This document shows positions 31,977 to 41,985 of a stretch of DNA of 64,000 bases, piece after piece. The translations under genes and the position numbers were made by a program. Below the pieces are notes generated by a model. That model was given only the letters and a program-made list of their open reading frames with translations, was not told the DNA's origin and did not search any database. Numbering within the stretch: position 1 is the stretch's first letter; each line of letters starts with the position of its first letter. Origin of the DNA: Darksidea phi (lineage: Eukaryota; Ascomycota; Dothideomycetes; Pleosporales; Lentitheciaceae); the NCBI GenBank assembly GCA_030770425.1, contig JASJFT010000071.1, positions 124,001 to 188,000 on the forward strand, read 5' to 3'.

Positions 31977-32978
31977 ATGGCAAAAGAGGAGGATGTGGGC
32001 GTCGTTGGCGGCGTGAATGTTGGCTTGCCGAACCTCATGACCATGGGAGCGTTCCTATCAATTGCGCTATATAACGTTATTGAGCTCGCCATCCTCATCT
32101 TCGCAACCTTCAAACAATGGAAAGGGATATACTTTTGGAGCCTTATCATTGCGACTTGGGGTATCGCCCCCCACGCCATCGGAATTATCATCAAATTCTT
32201 CCAGGTCATCACCATAAACGTGCTATCAAGCGCGACCATTGCTGTCGGCTGGGTATGTATGGTGACAGGGCAGTCACTTGTACTCTATTCTCGGCTACAT
32301 CTTGTTGTTCAGGATAAGAGGAGGATTCGCTGGGTACTATATATGATTATCTTCGACGCCGTCGTCATGCACTGTCCCGTCATTATCCTAGCACTGAGTT
32401 CGGAAGTCACTCAATCTGCTCCAATCATTCGCGGCTTCGTGCTATACGACAAGATTCAGATTGTGGTGTTCTCTGTCCAAGAGGGCATTATTTCTGCCAT
32501 TTACATCTACCAGACGATACGCTTGCTAGCGCATGGCGACGAGCATGGCGACAGGCACCATCAGAGAACCCTACGGAAGCTACTCGCGCACCTGATCCTC
32601 GTGAACGTCGTGGTTGTGATATTCGACATCACTCTCCTGGCCGTCCAATTCTCTGGTCACTATGATATTCAGACGACGTACAAGACTGCCGTGTACAGCG
32701 TCAAACTAAAGATCGAGTTCTCCGTCCTCAACCGCCTTGCCCAATTTGTGGCAAATAGGAGAAGCGTCAGTGGTAACTTTCACCTGGCCACGTTCGCTAG
32801 CAGCAATAAAACCGGACGCAGCACCATTTTGGATGGCCATAGCTCCGTCATAAAGGTGGAAGGCATTTGCCAAACCGATAACAATGAGGCGCAGTCGTCG
32901 AAAAGAAGAGGGAAAGCAACCGCGGAGGAAATTGACACGGTGCATGATATGGACAAGCGTGCTGCAATATCAGCATAA
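31977..32978 (+). CDS. DUF7703-type seven-helix membrane protein (333 aa)
   Basis: An intact single-exon gene for a multi-pass membrane protein with about seven hydrophobic segments, for example near residues 15-40, 50-75, 80-110, 125-150, 170-195 and 215-240. The pattern (YSRLHLV...RRIRWVLYMIIFDAV..H, then a QEGIISAIYIYQTIRLL block) matches the fungal-only DUF7703 integral membrane family, which has no established biochemical role; GPCR-like sensing has been suggested for such families. The tail after residue 245 is polar and cytoplasmic. I chose ATG 31977 (MAKEEDVG) because the 47-codon extension upstream has a leader-like composition. Confidence 0.85.
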   Translation: MAKEEDVGVVGGVNVGLPNLMTMGAFLSIALYNVIELAILIFATFKQWKGIYFWSLIIATWGIAPHAIGIIIKFFQVITINVLSSATIAVGWVCMVTGQSLVLYSRLHLVVQDKRRIRWVLYMIIFDAVVMHCPVIILALSSEVTQSAPIIRGFVLYDKIQIVVFSVQEGIISAIYIYQTIRLLAHGDEHGDRHHQRTLRKLLAHLILVNVVVVIFDITLLAVQFSGHYDIQTTYKTAVYSVKLKIEFSVLNRLAQFVANRRSVSGNFHLATFASSNKTGRSTILDGHSSVIKVEGICQTDNNEAQSSKRRGKATAEEIDTVHDMDKRAAISA

Positions 32979-33374
32979 TTACGGAGCGGCAGTGGAAATG
33001 TGTTGGCAGAAACTAGAGGGAAAGGAGAAGGCGCTAAGGAAAGAGCATTACTGGTAGACCAGAACGAAAGAACCGTCACCAATCAGCCAGCCAATCGAGT
33101 ACGACTCAAACCGAAGCAAACCATCTCCCACCCCATGCGCGCCAACCATATCATCCCCGCTTCGCTCTCTCTTCAGCCTTCTGAAATGCTTCCTGCATCC
33201 CTCAGCTTCCTCATATTCTCCTCCACTCCTCCTCGCTATCCTGCTCCCCAATCCCTCCATTCACACCTACGCCACTGATCAAGAACTCATCGACTTAGAC
33301 CGGAAGCCTGTCCGCGGAAAGCCAGCAAAATCATCTGATCCCTCGGACCCTAGTTCGTTTTTATTCCTCGACCA
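32979..33374. other. Intergenic, no gene seen
   Basis: About 400 bases; short overlapping frames on both strands, C/T-rich near 33160-33260, no motif. Confidence 0.4.
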
Positions 33375-33665
33375 ATGGCACCAAAAACAACCAATCCCTC
33401 ATTTGTCTCCTCCATACCATACACAGGCTGTCCCGGCTGGCTCGGTTCATACAACCCTGCACTGGTGAAGCCATTAAACAACGCCGCCGTCCTCGCTTTC
33501 TACACCAATATGTCGATTCTTCCCGGGTACGCATTGTCCGTGCGTAGCAAAGCGACGAGGAGGCCCGAAGGGTCTATAACGGCAATGTTTCGCGGGATGA
33601 ATAATACGGTTGCATTGGCTATGGCAACCTCGATGAAAATTTGGGGTTGTGTGGCCGTAATGTAG
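33375..33665 (+). CDS. Possible small protein, unknown (96 aa)
   Basis: The frame starts MAPKTTNPSFVSSIPYTGC after a C/T-rich leader. It has no signal peptide or known motif, and the reverse strand is also partly open. Confidence 0.2.
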   Translation: MAPKTTNPSFVSSIPYTGCPGWLGSYNPALVKPLNNAAVLAFYTNMSILPGYALSVRSKATRRPEGSITAMFRGMNNTVALAMATSMKIWGCVAVM

Positions 33666-34126
33666 TGGCAGCCTACAGGAGAGCTACCGATGCCGTTCGT
33701 GGAAGTACCGTTTTGTGCGATGCAGTGGGGGGAGGGAAGCGAGAAGGGCGAAGTATAGGAATATGATGCATTTGAACGTACTATGCTGGCTTAGTGAGGG
33801 CGGCCTTCGGAGAGACCGAATTCCACAGGTGACACGCAGCTGCTCGCTACATACGCGAATATTTTCGACTTGCGAGAACCCTGCGCTCCAGCATTGTTCG
33901 AGCACATGCAAGTAGCACGGGAAGAAGAAGAAGTTTGTATCCTCATTGCAGTCCCATAATCATTACTATAATGTATTAAAGTAGTTCCCCCATTAAACTG
34001 CTATCGTTTCCAGTTCCCAATGCAATCATGCTGTGTCGTAAGGAGCGTGGTGAAAATGCTAAGCGCCAAATCCCAATTCAAAAAAAAAACATTAGAGGTC
34101 AATTGAACCGGTCGCACTCTGTTCCC

Positions 34127-37100
34127 TCACCTCCACCGGCCGGCCAACCCATTCAAAATGTAAGGTGCAGCGTTGCTGTGACATGTACTATTCATACACG
34201 AATAGCCATATCCACACGGCGGCTCACAACCTCCCGGAATTGAAGTAGACACAGGTGTAGACGTAGGTGTCGGCGTTGGTGTTACAAAATAAATGAGAGT
34301 CGGTGTCTCTGAAGGGAGTAGTTGACAGATCCCATCATCGCACGTACCGTCGCACACATGGCCACACTCGCCGCAGTTGAAGCTGTCCCGTTGAAGATCC
34401 ACACAAGTGCTATTGCACGAAGTACGGCCATCTCCACATGATTCTGTTGGAGTCGTATCGGTGGTATTGACACAGTGTCCAAACTCGTCGGCGACTTGCA
34501 TCTCTGGACAGACACATGTGGAATTGACGCAATCGTGTTCGCATGTGTAGCCACACCTTCCGCAATGGTTGTTATTACTCTCCAAGAATACGCAGCTCTC
34601 TGCCAAAGCACAGTACACTGTGCCAAATGGGGCATCCGCACATCGGCTGTCGTAGGGCCTGCATTCACCTGCTTCTCCAAACCATACCTCCCCATCGGGG
34701 CAAGTACATGTCTCTGTCTCTGGCATCCACGTTGAGTTTTCAGGGCAAGGCGTGTCGACAACTGGGGGTTTACATTCTCCTGGTTCGCTGTTCCAGATTT
34801 GGCCGGCGGGACAGGTACACTCGTTTGTCTCTGCTATCCACGTGGAGTTAGGAGGGCATGGACCATCAGGGGCTGGAACCTCGCATGCTTGGTTTTCGAC
34901 ATTCCAGACCTCGCCGGCAGGACATGTACATGCGTTGCTTTCTTCTATCCATGTCGAGTTAGGGGGACAGGGCGAGTCCACAAAGCGAGGCCTGCATTCA
35001 TTCGACTCTGGATCCCATACGAATGTTTCAGAATCCTCACACCTGCATACGCGCCTTTCTGCGCTCCAGGTGGAGTTTGGTGGGCATGGTGGGTCATCAA
35101 CCCGAGCTACGCATGTTCTTGTTTCGCGGTCCCAGGTGTAAAAGTCAGAATCCGCACAAGAGCATGTGTCGAATTCTGGGAAAAAGGTGGAATTAGGTGG
35201 GCATGGCGTGTCCACCAGAGGAACACATTCCCCAGCCTCGCGGTCCCAAAACTCGTTCTCCGGACATATGCATGTCTGACTCTCTCCGTCCCAGGTCGAA
35301 TTTGGAGGGCAGGACGATGGAGAGTCAATACAGATATTGGTGGCATTGTTGAGAACTTGGCCTTCCGGACATACGCATTGGCCGCCCGAGCACGTGTATT
35401 CACAAGTAATATTGCAAGAACCACAGTTTTTTGGGTCCCGGCTGAGGTCCGTGCAGCCGTAGACTGGGCACCAGTCTGGACCTTCCGTGGAACACCTTGG
35501 CGTAGGGTCGGGCGGACTTGGTGTAGTTGTGTTTGATACTGGCGGTGTGACTGGCGGCGTGACTGGTGGTGTGACTGGTGGCTCAGGCGTAGTTGAGTTA
35601 TCGGTGGGCGGATTAGGCGTCTTGATTGGAGGCTCCGGTGTAGTGACGGGTGGCGTTACTGGTGGCTCAGGCGTAGTTGAGTTATCTGTGGGCGGATTAG
35701 GCGTCTTGATTGGAGGCTCCGGTGTAGTGACGGGCGGCGTTACTGGTGGCTCAGGCGTAGTTGAGTTATCTGTGGGCGGATTAGGCGTCGTAACCGGTGG
35801 CTCTGGTGTCGTAACAGGCGGCTCATCTGGCGTAGTCACGGGAGTCTCTGGCGGTGTAACAGTCGGCTCACCCGGTGTAGTTGGTGGTGTGGTGACTGGA
35901 GAAGCGGGCGAAGACGGAGTGGATGGGGGGTCTGGTATAGACGGCGTCGAGGGTGGCCTTTCCGGATCCGTAGGAGGCGTTACTTCGGGAGTAGGTGAAG
36001 GCGGCTCATCAGCAGGGGTTGACGAGGGAGGTTCCTCATCGATTGGTGTCGACGATGGCGGCTCCTCACTCGTTGGAATCGACGGAGGCGTTACAGGAGT
36101 GTCGACCGGCGGCGTCCCCGAAGGTGGTGGAGTCGCAGGTGACGGAGGCTCTGATGGGTTTGAAGGCGCAGTTGGAGGCGTATCTGTAGTTCCTGATGCT
36201 GGTGGAGCCACTGTTGGGGGTTCGCTAGGGGGTCTGCTCTCAGGAGAAACGCTATTCGATGGATCTGAAGCCGGTGGGTTGGTGACCGACGGCCCGTTGG
36301 TTGATAGGGCAGAGGCGGATGGAGCTGCGGTCGTTTCTACAGTTGCAGGGGGTTCGCTAGCGTCGGGTGTTGATGCATCGCTTGCCGGGGGGTTGAATGC
36401 CTCGGTATTAGTGACGGGAGGAGCGGTGGCTGTAGGCTCGATTGAAGGGCCTGCAGTAGCGCTGGGAGTGACCTTCTCCACTAGGTCTTGAAGCCCCTCG
36501 CAGCCATCGACAAAGAACTCTTCGCCAAGTGGAAACGCCTCGCTGACAGTGTAGTCGCATAGCAAGCTTGCTCCGAACACAGCATAAAACTGCGTCCCAG
36601 GCTGCGGTAGCCTATCTCCTCCGTAGATAGACTTTACGCAATCCCCAAGAATAGGAGGCGAAAACACTTGCGGGCTCTCGCCCTTGAAGTACCCTCCGCA
36701 TACGGATGAGACGACATCGGCAACCAGATTGTGTGCAAAGGTCTCGCCGTTCTGGCCTTGTGCGCTTGCTCTTTGCGCGAGATCATCGCCAAAGTTGGTC
36801 GCGAACTTGTGCACCTTGTCAGAGACCGCGCGCACTCTTAGCTCTGCACGAGCCCGAAGCTCCTCTCGACGGTGAAGGTCTATAGCCGAAGCTTGTGTCC
36901 CAGGTAGGAAGAGTATCAATCCAAACAGTATGGTAAGAAGCAGCATCTGCTTTGAAGGGCCAGATTTGGTTGAACCACCTTTAAATTCATCTGGTCCTCC
37001 TGATCCCGGACTAGGTGTAGAGCTAGACCCTGAGTTGCTAGTAGTACTGCCTTTTGTAGACGCCGAGTCGGTGGCAGTACCACTTGGTTGGGATGCTGAA

Positions 37101-37741
37101 CCGGTGACCGTACTTCCTTGCGCAGACGCCGAGTTCGAGGCAGCAGGATCAGTAGCGGTACTGTCATGTTCGGACGAGTTCGTGGCGGCAGGGTCGGTAG
37201 CGGTGCTTCCCTTTACGGACGTCGGGTTCGATCCAGCAGGATTGGTGGCAGTAGTCCCTTTTCCAGTTGGTAGTTCTGAAGCGTCACTACCTTTCGAGCT
37301 CTTCGCCGGGCCTGAGCCACCTGTTGCAACCGGCGATTCCTTGACTTTCATCGGGCAATTATCCTCTTTGCCTCCCCCGTTAATCTTTGTTCCATCTTTT
37401 GTACCGTCACTATCGATAGAGAACTTTGCACAACTTGCCATCATAATATTTTGTTGTTGTGGTATGAGATTGTCGAACTCATTTGGAGCGGGATTCAGCG
37501 GATCGGGGGCGTTTTGAGTGAAGGTGAAGTTGGACTGGAAAGACATAATGCCTTGGGGGCATTTGACGTCGTTTGAGCAACTGACTGCGCTGCCGCCATC
37601 GGAATTGCACTTGACTCCTTGGAAGCCGGTTATGGTTGAACAGCTGGGCCCTCCACAGTTGTAGCTGAGCTCGTAGTTGTCGACACCAGGACCGCAATTC
37701 GAGAACAGGCCCGTCGCTTGGGAGATGGTGTTCGATGCCAT
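34127..37741 (-). CDS. Large Pro/Thr-rich, Cys-repeat surface protein (1204 aa)
   Basis: One 1204-codon frame. Residues 1-125 hold a Cys-containing domain (SNCGPGVDNYELSYNCGGPS), followed by a Ser/Thr/Gly linker. A hydrophobic segment at about 264-285 (MLLLTILFGLILFLPG then TQASA) resembles a signal peptide or membrane anchor and is followed by an RR-rich stretch. Residues 420-740 are Pro/Thr/Ser repeats, including near-exact 28-residue units. From about 755 come six repeats of ~36 residues with C-P-x-N-S-T, C-x-C and a terminal Cys, each carrying an N-glycosylation site, and then two CGxC-type clusters (NCGSC, NCGEC, HCGRCG). This fits a cell-wall or surface adhesin-like protein. A better start could lie upstream through an intron ending TCACTCCAG, since the frame stays open and protein-like for about 30 codons before the ATG. 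Confidence 0.75.
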   Translation of the reverse strand: MASNTISQATGLFSNCGPGVDNYELSYNCGGPSCSTITGFQGVKCNSDGGSAVSCSNDVKCPQGIMSFQSNFTFTQNAPDPLNPAPNEFDNLIPQQQNIMMASCAKFSIDSDGTKDGTKINGGGKEDNCPMKVKESPVATGGSGPAKSSKGSDASELPTGKGTTATNPAGSNPTSVKGSTATDPAATNSSEHDSTATDPAASNSASAQGSTVTGSASQPSGTATDSASTKGSTTSNSGSSSTPSPGSGGPDEFKGGSTKSGPSKQMLLLTILFGLILFLPGTQASAIDLHRREELRARAELRVRAVSDKVHKFATNFGDDLAQRASAQGQNGETFAHNLVADVVSSVCGGYFKGESPQVFSPPILGDCVKSIYGGDRLPQPGTQFYAVFGASLLCDYTVSEAFPLGEEFFVDGCEGLQDLVEKVTPSATAGPSIEPTATAPPVTNTEAFNPPASDASTPDASEPPATVETTAAPSASALSTNGPSVTNPPASDPSNSVSPESRPPSEPPTVAPPASGTTDTPPTAPSNPSEPPSPATPPPSGTPPVDTPVTPPSIPTSEEPPSSTPIDEEPPSSTPADEPPSPTPEVTPPTDPERPPSTPSIPDPPSTPSSPASPVTTPPTTPGEPTVTPPETPVTTPDEPPVTTPEPPVTTPNPPTDNSTTPEPPVTPPVTTPEPPIKTPNPPTDNSTTPEPPVTPPVTTPEPPIKTPNPPTDNSTTPEPPVTPPVTPPVTPPVSNTTTPSPPDPTPRCSTEGPDWCPVYGCTDLSRDPKNCGSCNITCEYTCSGGQCVCPEGQVLNNATNICIDSPSSCPPNSTWDGESQTCICPENEFWDREAGECVPLVDTPCPPNSTFFPEFDTCSCADSDFYTWDRETRTCVARVDDPPCPPNSTWSAERRVCRCEDSETFVWDPESNECRPRFVDSPCPPNSTWIEESNACTCPAGEVWNVENQACEVPAPDGPCPPNSTWIAETNECTCPAGQIWNSEPGECKPPVVDTPCPENSTWMPETETCTCPDGEVWFGEAGECRPYDSRCADAPFGTVYCALAESCVFLESNNNHCGRCGYTCEHDCVNSTCVCPEMQVADEFGHCVNTTDTTPTESCGDGRTSCNSTCVDLQRDSFNCGECGHVCDGTCDDGICQLLPSETPTLIYFVTPTPTPTSTPVSTSIPGGCEPPCGYGYSCMNSTCHSNAAPYILNGLAGRWR
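35580..35800. repeat. 84-bp coding tandem repeat
   Basis: Units start at 35580, 35664 and 35748 (ggctcaggcgtagttgag), giving an exact 84-bp period with one or two changes per unit. Each encodes 28 residues rich in Pro and Thr with one NST sequon. The near-identity suggests recent expansion. Confidence 0.95.
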
Positions 37742-39229
37742 CGCGAAGGGCGAGATGCAGGGAATTGAGAAGGTTGCGGATTGTCCGTCCCAGTTACCTT
37801 TGAATGGGGATATTTCGAACCTCTGGAGTGAAAGGATGCGATTTTGACATGGGCGGGACCGCTAGCTATAGGCAGGACGCTAGAGACAAGAGGCTGAATC
37901 TAGAAATAGCGACCAATAGATTGTAGCGAGAGTGGCTTTCGCAGCCACCGGAATAGCGAGGGCATACCACGATGCAGGGAATAATTGGCAGGCCATGCTC
38001 AGGGCAGAGGGCTTAGGCGAAGCCATGTGCGCGTGCCTAGCAGCCAGCATAGATGCTTAGCCGAATTAGTGGATGAGTCCTGCCATCCTGCTGCGAATAC
38101 AGCCACCGAAGGCTGGACCAGGCAAGGAGCATTGCATGGGAGCTTGAGGAATGACAGTGTGCCCCGAGATCTGGATGTGCGCCATCGAATGAGAGAGCCC
38201 GAAGCCCTTGAGAGTTTTGGCTGAGGCTGAACAAACCACGTAAAATTCATGTGAAACCGGTTTTCAGCGCACATTCAGCCAATCACAGCCTAGTAAAAAA
38301 CACGTCGAGACATAAAAGCAAAAACAGGGGAGAACGTTCCTCACATTTGTGTGCCGTAAGCGATCTCACTCCATCGCTTGCCCTTTTCCTTGCAGAAGCC
38401 TTCCGATCAAAAGTATGAGGGCTTTCGGAACTCAAACTCTGCTGCGGCCGATGCCTCCAGAGCCATTCGCTCATGCGAACCCGGGTGGCGCGCCAAGTGC
38501 AGCTGTTCGGTATGTGTGCTGCACTCGGGGCTGAGAAGCGAGATGACAGGGTCGCGAAGCTTGGCTCTGTTCAGCGTGGCGCTCTAGGCAAAAGTTGCCG
38601 AACTCCGTTGGCGGTCTAGGCGTGGCTACAGTGCGCCTCTCGTATTTCATGTGAAGCGACTTTGTACAAGGGGGAGCATGGATGGACGTCAGTGGGTCTC
38701 CGCGGTCGGTGCAAGCGTGACCCAGTCCCCCTTGTAAGACGGAGAGATTGATAGGTGACGAAAGCTTGGGTCGGGTGGAGATGCGGCTGAAGACCACGAG
38801 ATGACGCTAACTATTTATAGACTAGTGAACCCACGTGTCGACTTGTACCAAGTGTTTGGGCGGGGGCTTGGCATGGAGAGACACCTGTACCTGGCATTAA
38901 AGGCCTGCACGATGCTCATATGCTCATCGCCTGTTCAATCATGGCCCGAATTTTTTTTTTCATTCCCCATCTTTCTTGGCTTAGGCCTAGGACATTTCGC
39001 CATTGTCCGAGGCGTCCTTCATGCTAAATACCAAAGCCCCAGAAAGATATTGCCCAGATCGCCGTTCGCACTGATAAGCAAACGTACACCGTCCCGCGAT
39101 ATGGCCTCTCAATATTATTACCCGTCAAATGTTTCAAGATACGCAATCCACATCACAGATATAGATCCCGGCTGTTATGTCGAATATAAAAATTGGTGTA
39201 GATCCAACACCTCGTCCCCGTCCACCCCA
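37742..39229. other. Intergenic, no confident gene
   Basis: The 5' region of the surface-protein gene and the 3' side of the membrane-protein gene. A long plus-strand frame (38801-39409) overlaps the convergent gene and has no protein-like features. A 108-codon minus frame at 38471-38797 is unsupported. Confidence 0.4.
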
Positions 39230-40036
39230 CTAACGACCTTTGTTGATCGCTGTATAATCCTCCGAGAGAGGTCGGGTAGTTTTGACAGGCGTGGGTTCGC
39301 TCCCTCGATATTCCGAACCCAGTATCAAACGACTCGGCGAACTTTTGCCCTCGTTAGTGGTTCCTGTCCAATCCGAGACGATCGAATCGCTCCCAGTAAC
39401 ACCAAATAACCTATTGTTTTGCTGCCACAGCTTACCCCCTGATGCGTCCGTGACTTGAATTTCGGGGTACAAGTCGCCGCGTACGGGTGTTTGGTTTGGG
39501 AGCGGCGGAGGAGGACGCGGATGCTGTTGTGAACGACTTATATTACGACCGTGGCTGCTCGACAGCGGATTCGTGTGAGAAGGCGCCGTGCTGTAACTGA
39601 ATCCACTCGACGGGCCGCTATAATCCGAGCTCCAGTATGCTTTATTGAGCTCGTCTGTGCCTATAGTGTGGCTCCAATCGAACGGCCGCCTTGAACGCTG
39701 GTGCTTCAAAGCATGTTTTGGCATTTCCAAGCTTCCGTATTCGGGGCCAGGCTCAAAACCGCCGGTATCGAAAGCAGGCTCATGCGGCCCGACTCCAGTG
39801 CCATCCTCAATGTCTTCGAGCTCCTCTCCAGCATACATTGCTCTATCGTACTCGTCCTCCAAGATAACTTCATTTTCACTCTTATGCAGCCAAATAGTCG
39901 CAAAGAAGAAGAAACCGACCATGACAGCGCAGATGACGGTCGGAAACATTGACATGTCGAAAGTGAGAGGAACCTTCGAAGAGGCGAGACCTGGCGGAGG
40001 TAAGAGTGTGATTGTTGGTAAGGCGGCAGATGACAT
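39230..40036 (-). CDS. Single-pass membrane protein, unknown (268 aa)
   Basis: The product has one transmembrane segment at about residues 30-50 (PTVICAVMVGFFFFATIWL), with a short N-terminal side and a long cytoplasmic-type tail. The tail begins acidic (YDRAMYAGEELEDIEDG) and then becomes Ser/Pro/Arg-rich with a polyproline run (RPPPPLP) that could bind SH3- or WW-type domains. Single exon with a clear ATG. Function not recognised. Confidence 0.65.
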   Translation of the reverse strand: MSSAALPTITLLPPPGLASSKVPLTFDMSMFPTVICAVMVGFFFFATIWLHKSENEVILEDEYDRAMYAGEELEDIEDGTGVGPHEPAFDTGGFEPGPEYGSLEMPKHALKHQRSRRPFDWSHTIGTDELNKAYWSSDYSGPSSGFSYSTAPSHTNPLSSSHGRNISRSQQHPRPPPPLPNQTPVRGDLYPEIQVTDASGGKLWQQNNRLFGVTGSDSIVSDWTGTTNEGKSSPSRLILGSEYRGSEPTPVKTTRPLSEDYTAINKGR

Positions 40037-40199
40037 GATGGTTTGGTAAAGGGCTGGGTCTATCCTTAAGGTAATGGCAGTGGATGAAGAGGATTTGCAG
40101 GCGTGCCGTGAGGCCGAGAGAGTCTTGAAGGCGGTAGTGGCGAGGGCTACCTATGGCAAGGGTTGCATTGTAATCTATGCACTTCACTTAGTCAAACGT

Positions 40200-40560
40200 C
40201 ATCGCTATCTGGGGACTCCTCTTTAGGGTTTAGCGTAGACGCTTACTTATCTATATTACAAATTACTTCTTACTCTATTAACTTTCTGCTTTTAATATCT
40301 ATAAAATACTTATCGTTTTTCGAATAAGTAGTAGTTAATTTATAGAATAATATACCTTATAAGTATAGAGCTTATAATGTACTCTATAAACGAGCGGCGT
40401 ATAGAAACAAGCGACGTACATTTAATATTTCTTGGTAAAAGTGTGCCGCTCGTTTGTCTACGCCGCTCGTTTGTGGAGTACGTTAGTAGTTCTACTAAAG
40501 GTAAAGATAATAAGTTATAAAAATTTTAAGAAGATATAAATAAAGTATATTACGAAAGAG
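40200..40560. repeat. AT-rich, RIP-like degraded tract
   Basis: Very TA/AA-rich sequence with no open frame on either strand, directly upstream of a transposase remnant and containing the MITE. The base composition contrasts sharply with the flanks. Confidence 0.7.
40375..40485. mobile_element. MITE with 25-bp inverted ends and TA flanks
   Basis: Left end atgtactctataaacgagcg and the reverse complement of the right end acgtactccacaaacgagcg pair over about 25 bp through gcgta. The three differences are all C-to-T in the left arm. TA lies immediately outside both ends (40375-40376 and 40484-40485), the target duplication of Tc1/mariner-pogo elements. No coding capacity in about 107 bp. An extra gccgctcgtttgt copy lies inside the right part. 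Confidence 0.75.
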
Positions 40561-40743
40561 AAAGCTACTACGGGTAAGAAAAAACGCGGTCGTAAGCGCA
40601 AGACCGCCGCGCTAGAGGCGGGTTCGCCAGAGCCAAAGGCCAAAGTGGCGCGCATGAGCGAAGCGCCAGCGCCAGAGCCAGAGAAGACCCCAGTGGCGTG
40701 TATGACAGAGACATGGAGAGCCCCAGTGGCGCGGATGTATTAA
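40555..40743 (+). pseudogene. C-terminal remnant of a pogo/Fot1-like DDE transposase
   Basis: The frame from about 40555 to TAA 40741-40743 encodes a basic tail (GKKKRGRKRKTAALEAG) followed by repeated Pro-Val-Ala-Arg-Met-type blocks (KAKVARMSEAPAP, TPVACMTE, APVARMY). This is the typical end of fungal CENP-B/DDE-1 (pogo/Fot1) transposases. Upstream sequence is AT-rich and stops are frequent, so the catalytic core is lost or unreadable. Confidence 0.65.
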
Positions 40744-40960
40744 GAGAGTATTAAAGCACAAGTAACGCGCTTTAAAGGGCGATCTTACGCTGGGAGTTGC
40801 ACAGGTTATATAGGAAGAAATAAAGCAGATGCCATTTCGGAGACGTGTCCAGCAGCCAGTCTTGATATAAACTTATCAACTCTAAGAGGCGAACCTTCCT
40901 TAGACGGCGTAAACTCCCTGTGTGAGAGAGAACGCGACATCAGTCAATCAGTATCATCAC

Positions 40961-41585
40961 TTTACTACAGTAACTCTATGTCCGGGGACTTTTGACTCCG
41001 TTTTTGGAGGTTTTCTGTCGCCGCTTTTGGAGTCACTTGCACCCCTGCAACCCCGTCAGCTTTTCTTGCCTAGTTCCCGCACCGCCCCATCCTGTCTCGG
41101 TTCATGCTTCTAAAATTCACAACAACTGAATGAGCCCAAAAATGGACCCATATCCATCCTGTCGATATATCGACACTTCCTCCGCCATACCCGCCCCGCT
41201 AGAATATCGCCTTGTCCGTACTTAGAGAAGCCTGACACGCGCGTTCGCTCGCCCTCCATCAATCCGCCGTCTTTACCGCAGTAACTCTATGTCCGGGGAC
41301 TTTTGACTTCTTTTTTGGAGGTTTCCTGTCGCCGCTTTTGAAGTCACTTGTATCCAAGTGCCAAGTCCAACCCTTGCAACCTCGTCAGCTTTTCTTGTAT
41401 GGTCATGCTTCCTGGAATCTAAAATTCACTACAACTGAACGAGCCTAAGAATGGACCCACATTCATTCTATAGATATATTATTAACGCTTCCTCCGCTAT
41501 GCCCATCTTACTAGAATATCGCCTTGTCTGTACTTAGACAAGCCTGACGCGTGCGTTCGCTCACCCGCTATTAACTCACTGTCTT
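40961..41585. repeat. 311-bp tandem duplication, second copy RIP-like
   Basis: Copy 1 (40961-41271) and copy 2 (41272-41585) align along their length: taactctatgtccggggact, gtcgccgcttttg, ctcgtcagcttttcttg, gaatatcgccttgtc. Copy 2 has many C-to-T and G-to-A changes; for example, ctgtcgatatatcgacac in copy 1 corresponds to ctatagatatattattaa. No open frame. Confidence 0.9.
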
Positions 41586-41804
41586 TGCTTATACCACTAG
41601 TACACATGTAACTATCTATTATTAAGAAAAGTATATAGACATATATGTACCTAGTAACATAGGTTAACTAAATTAAGATCCTAGACTATTTGGTACTACG
41701 TCTTATATCTAGTCTCGGCCTTGTCTAGGCTAATATATCCGTCTTTCCAACCGTCGAGAATTGCTGCTAAATTAGATCGCAGTCGAACCTTAACACTTGA
41801 TCGT

Positions 41805-41985
41805 AGATATCCTAGGACGTTGATTTTCTTAGTATGACTCTCTTGGGACGCCGATTTTCCTGGGACGACTATCCTGGGACCTTATTTCTCCTAGGACAGA
41901 CAATTTCCCCGGGACGACTTTCCTGGGACACCAATTTTCCTGGGAAGATTGTCCTAGGATGCTTATGTGCCTGGGAGGTTGTTCG
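41805..41985. repeat. Degenerate minisatellite (tcctgggac unit)
   Basis: About nine imperfect units of 16-20 bp centred on cctgggac/cctaggac with a gattttc or gacttt spacer. It follows AT-rich DNA and has no coding sense. Confidence 0.8.

Noticed and set aside
35487..36491. A 334-codon plus-strand frame rich in Gly/Val/Ser
   Set aside because: It is the mirror of the Pro/Thr-rich repeat of the minus-strand surface-protein gene; repeat composition keeps it open.
38801..39409. A 202-codon plus-strand frame
   Set aside because: Overlaps the convergent membrane-protein gene, has no natural composition and no motif.
40555..40743. A real small basic protein gene
   Set aside because: No start codon; the repeated Val-Ala-Arg-Met blocks match the tail of pogo/Fot1 transposases and lie in repeat-rich DNA.
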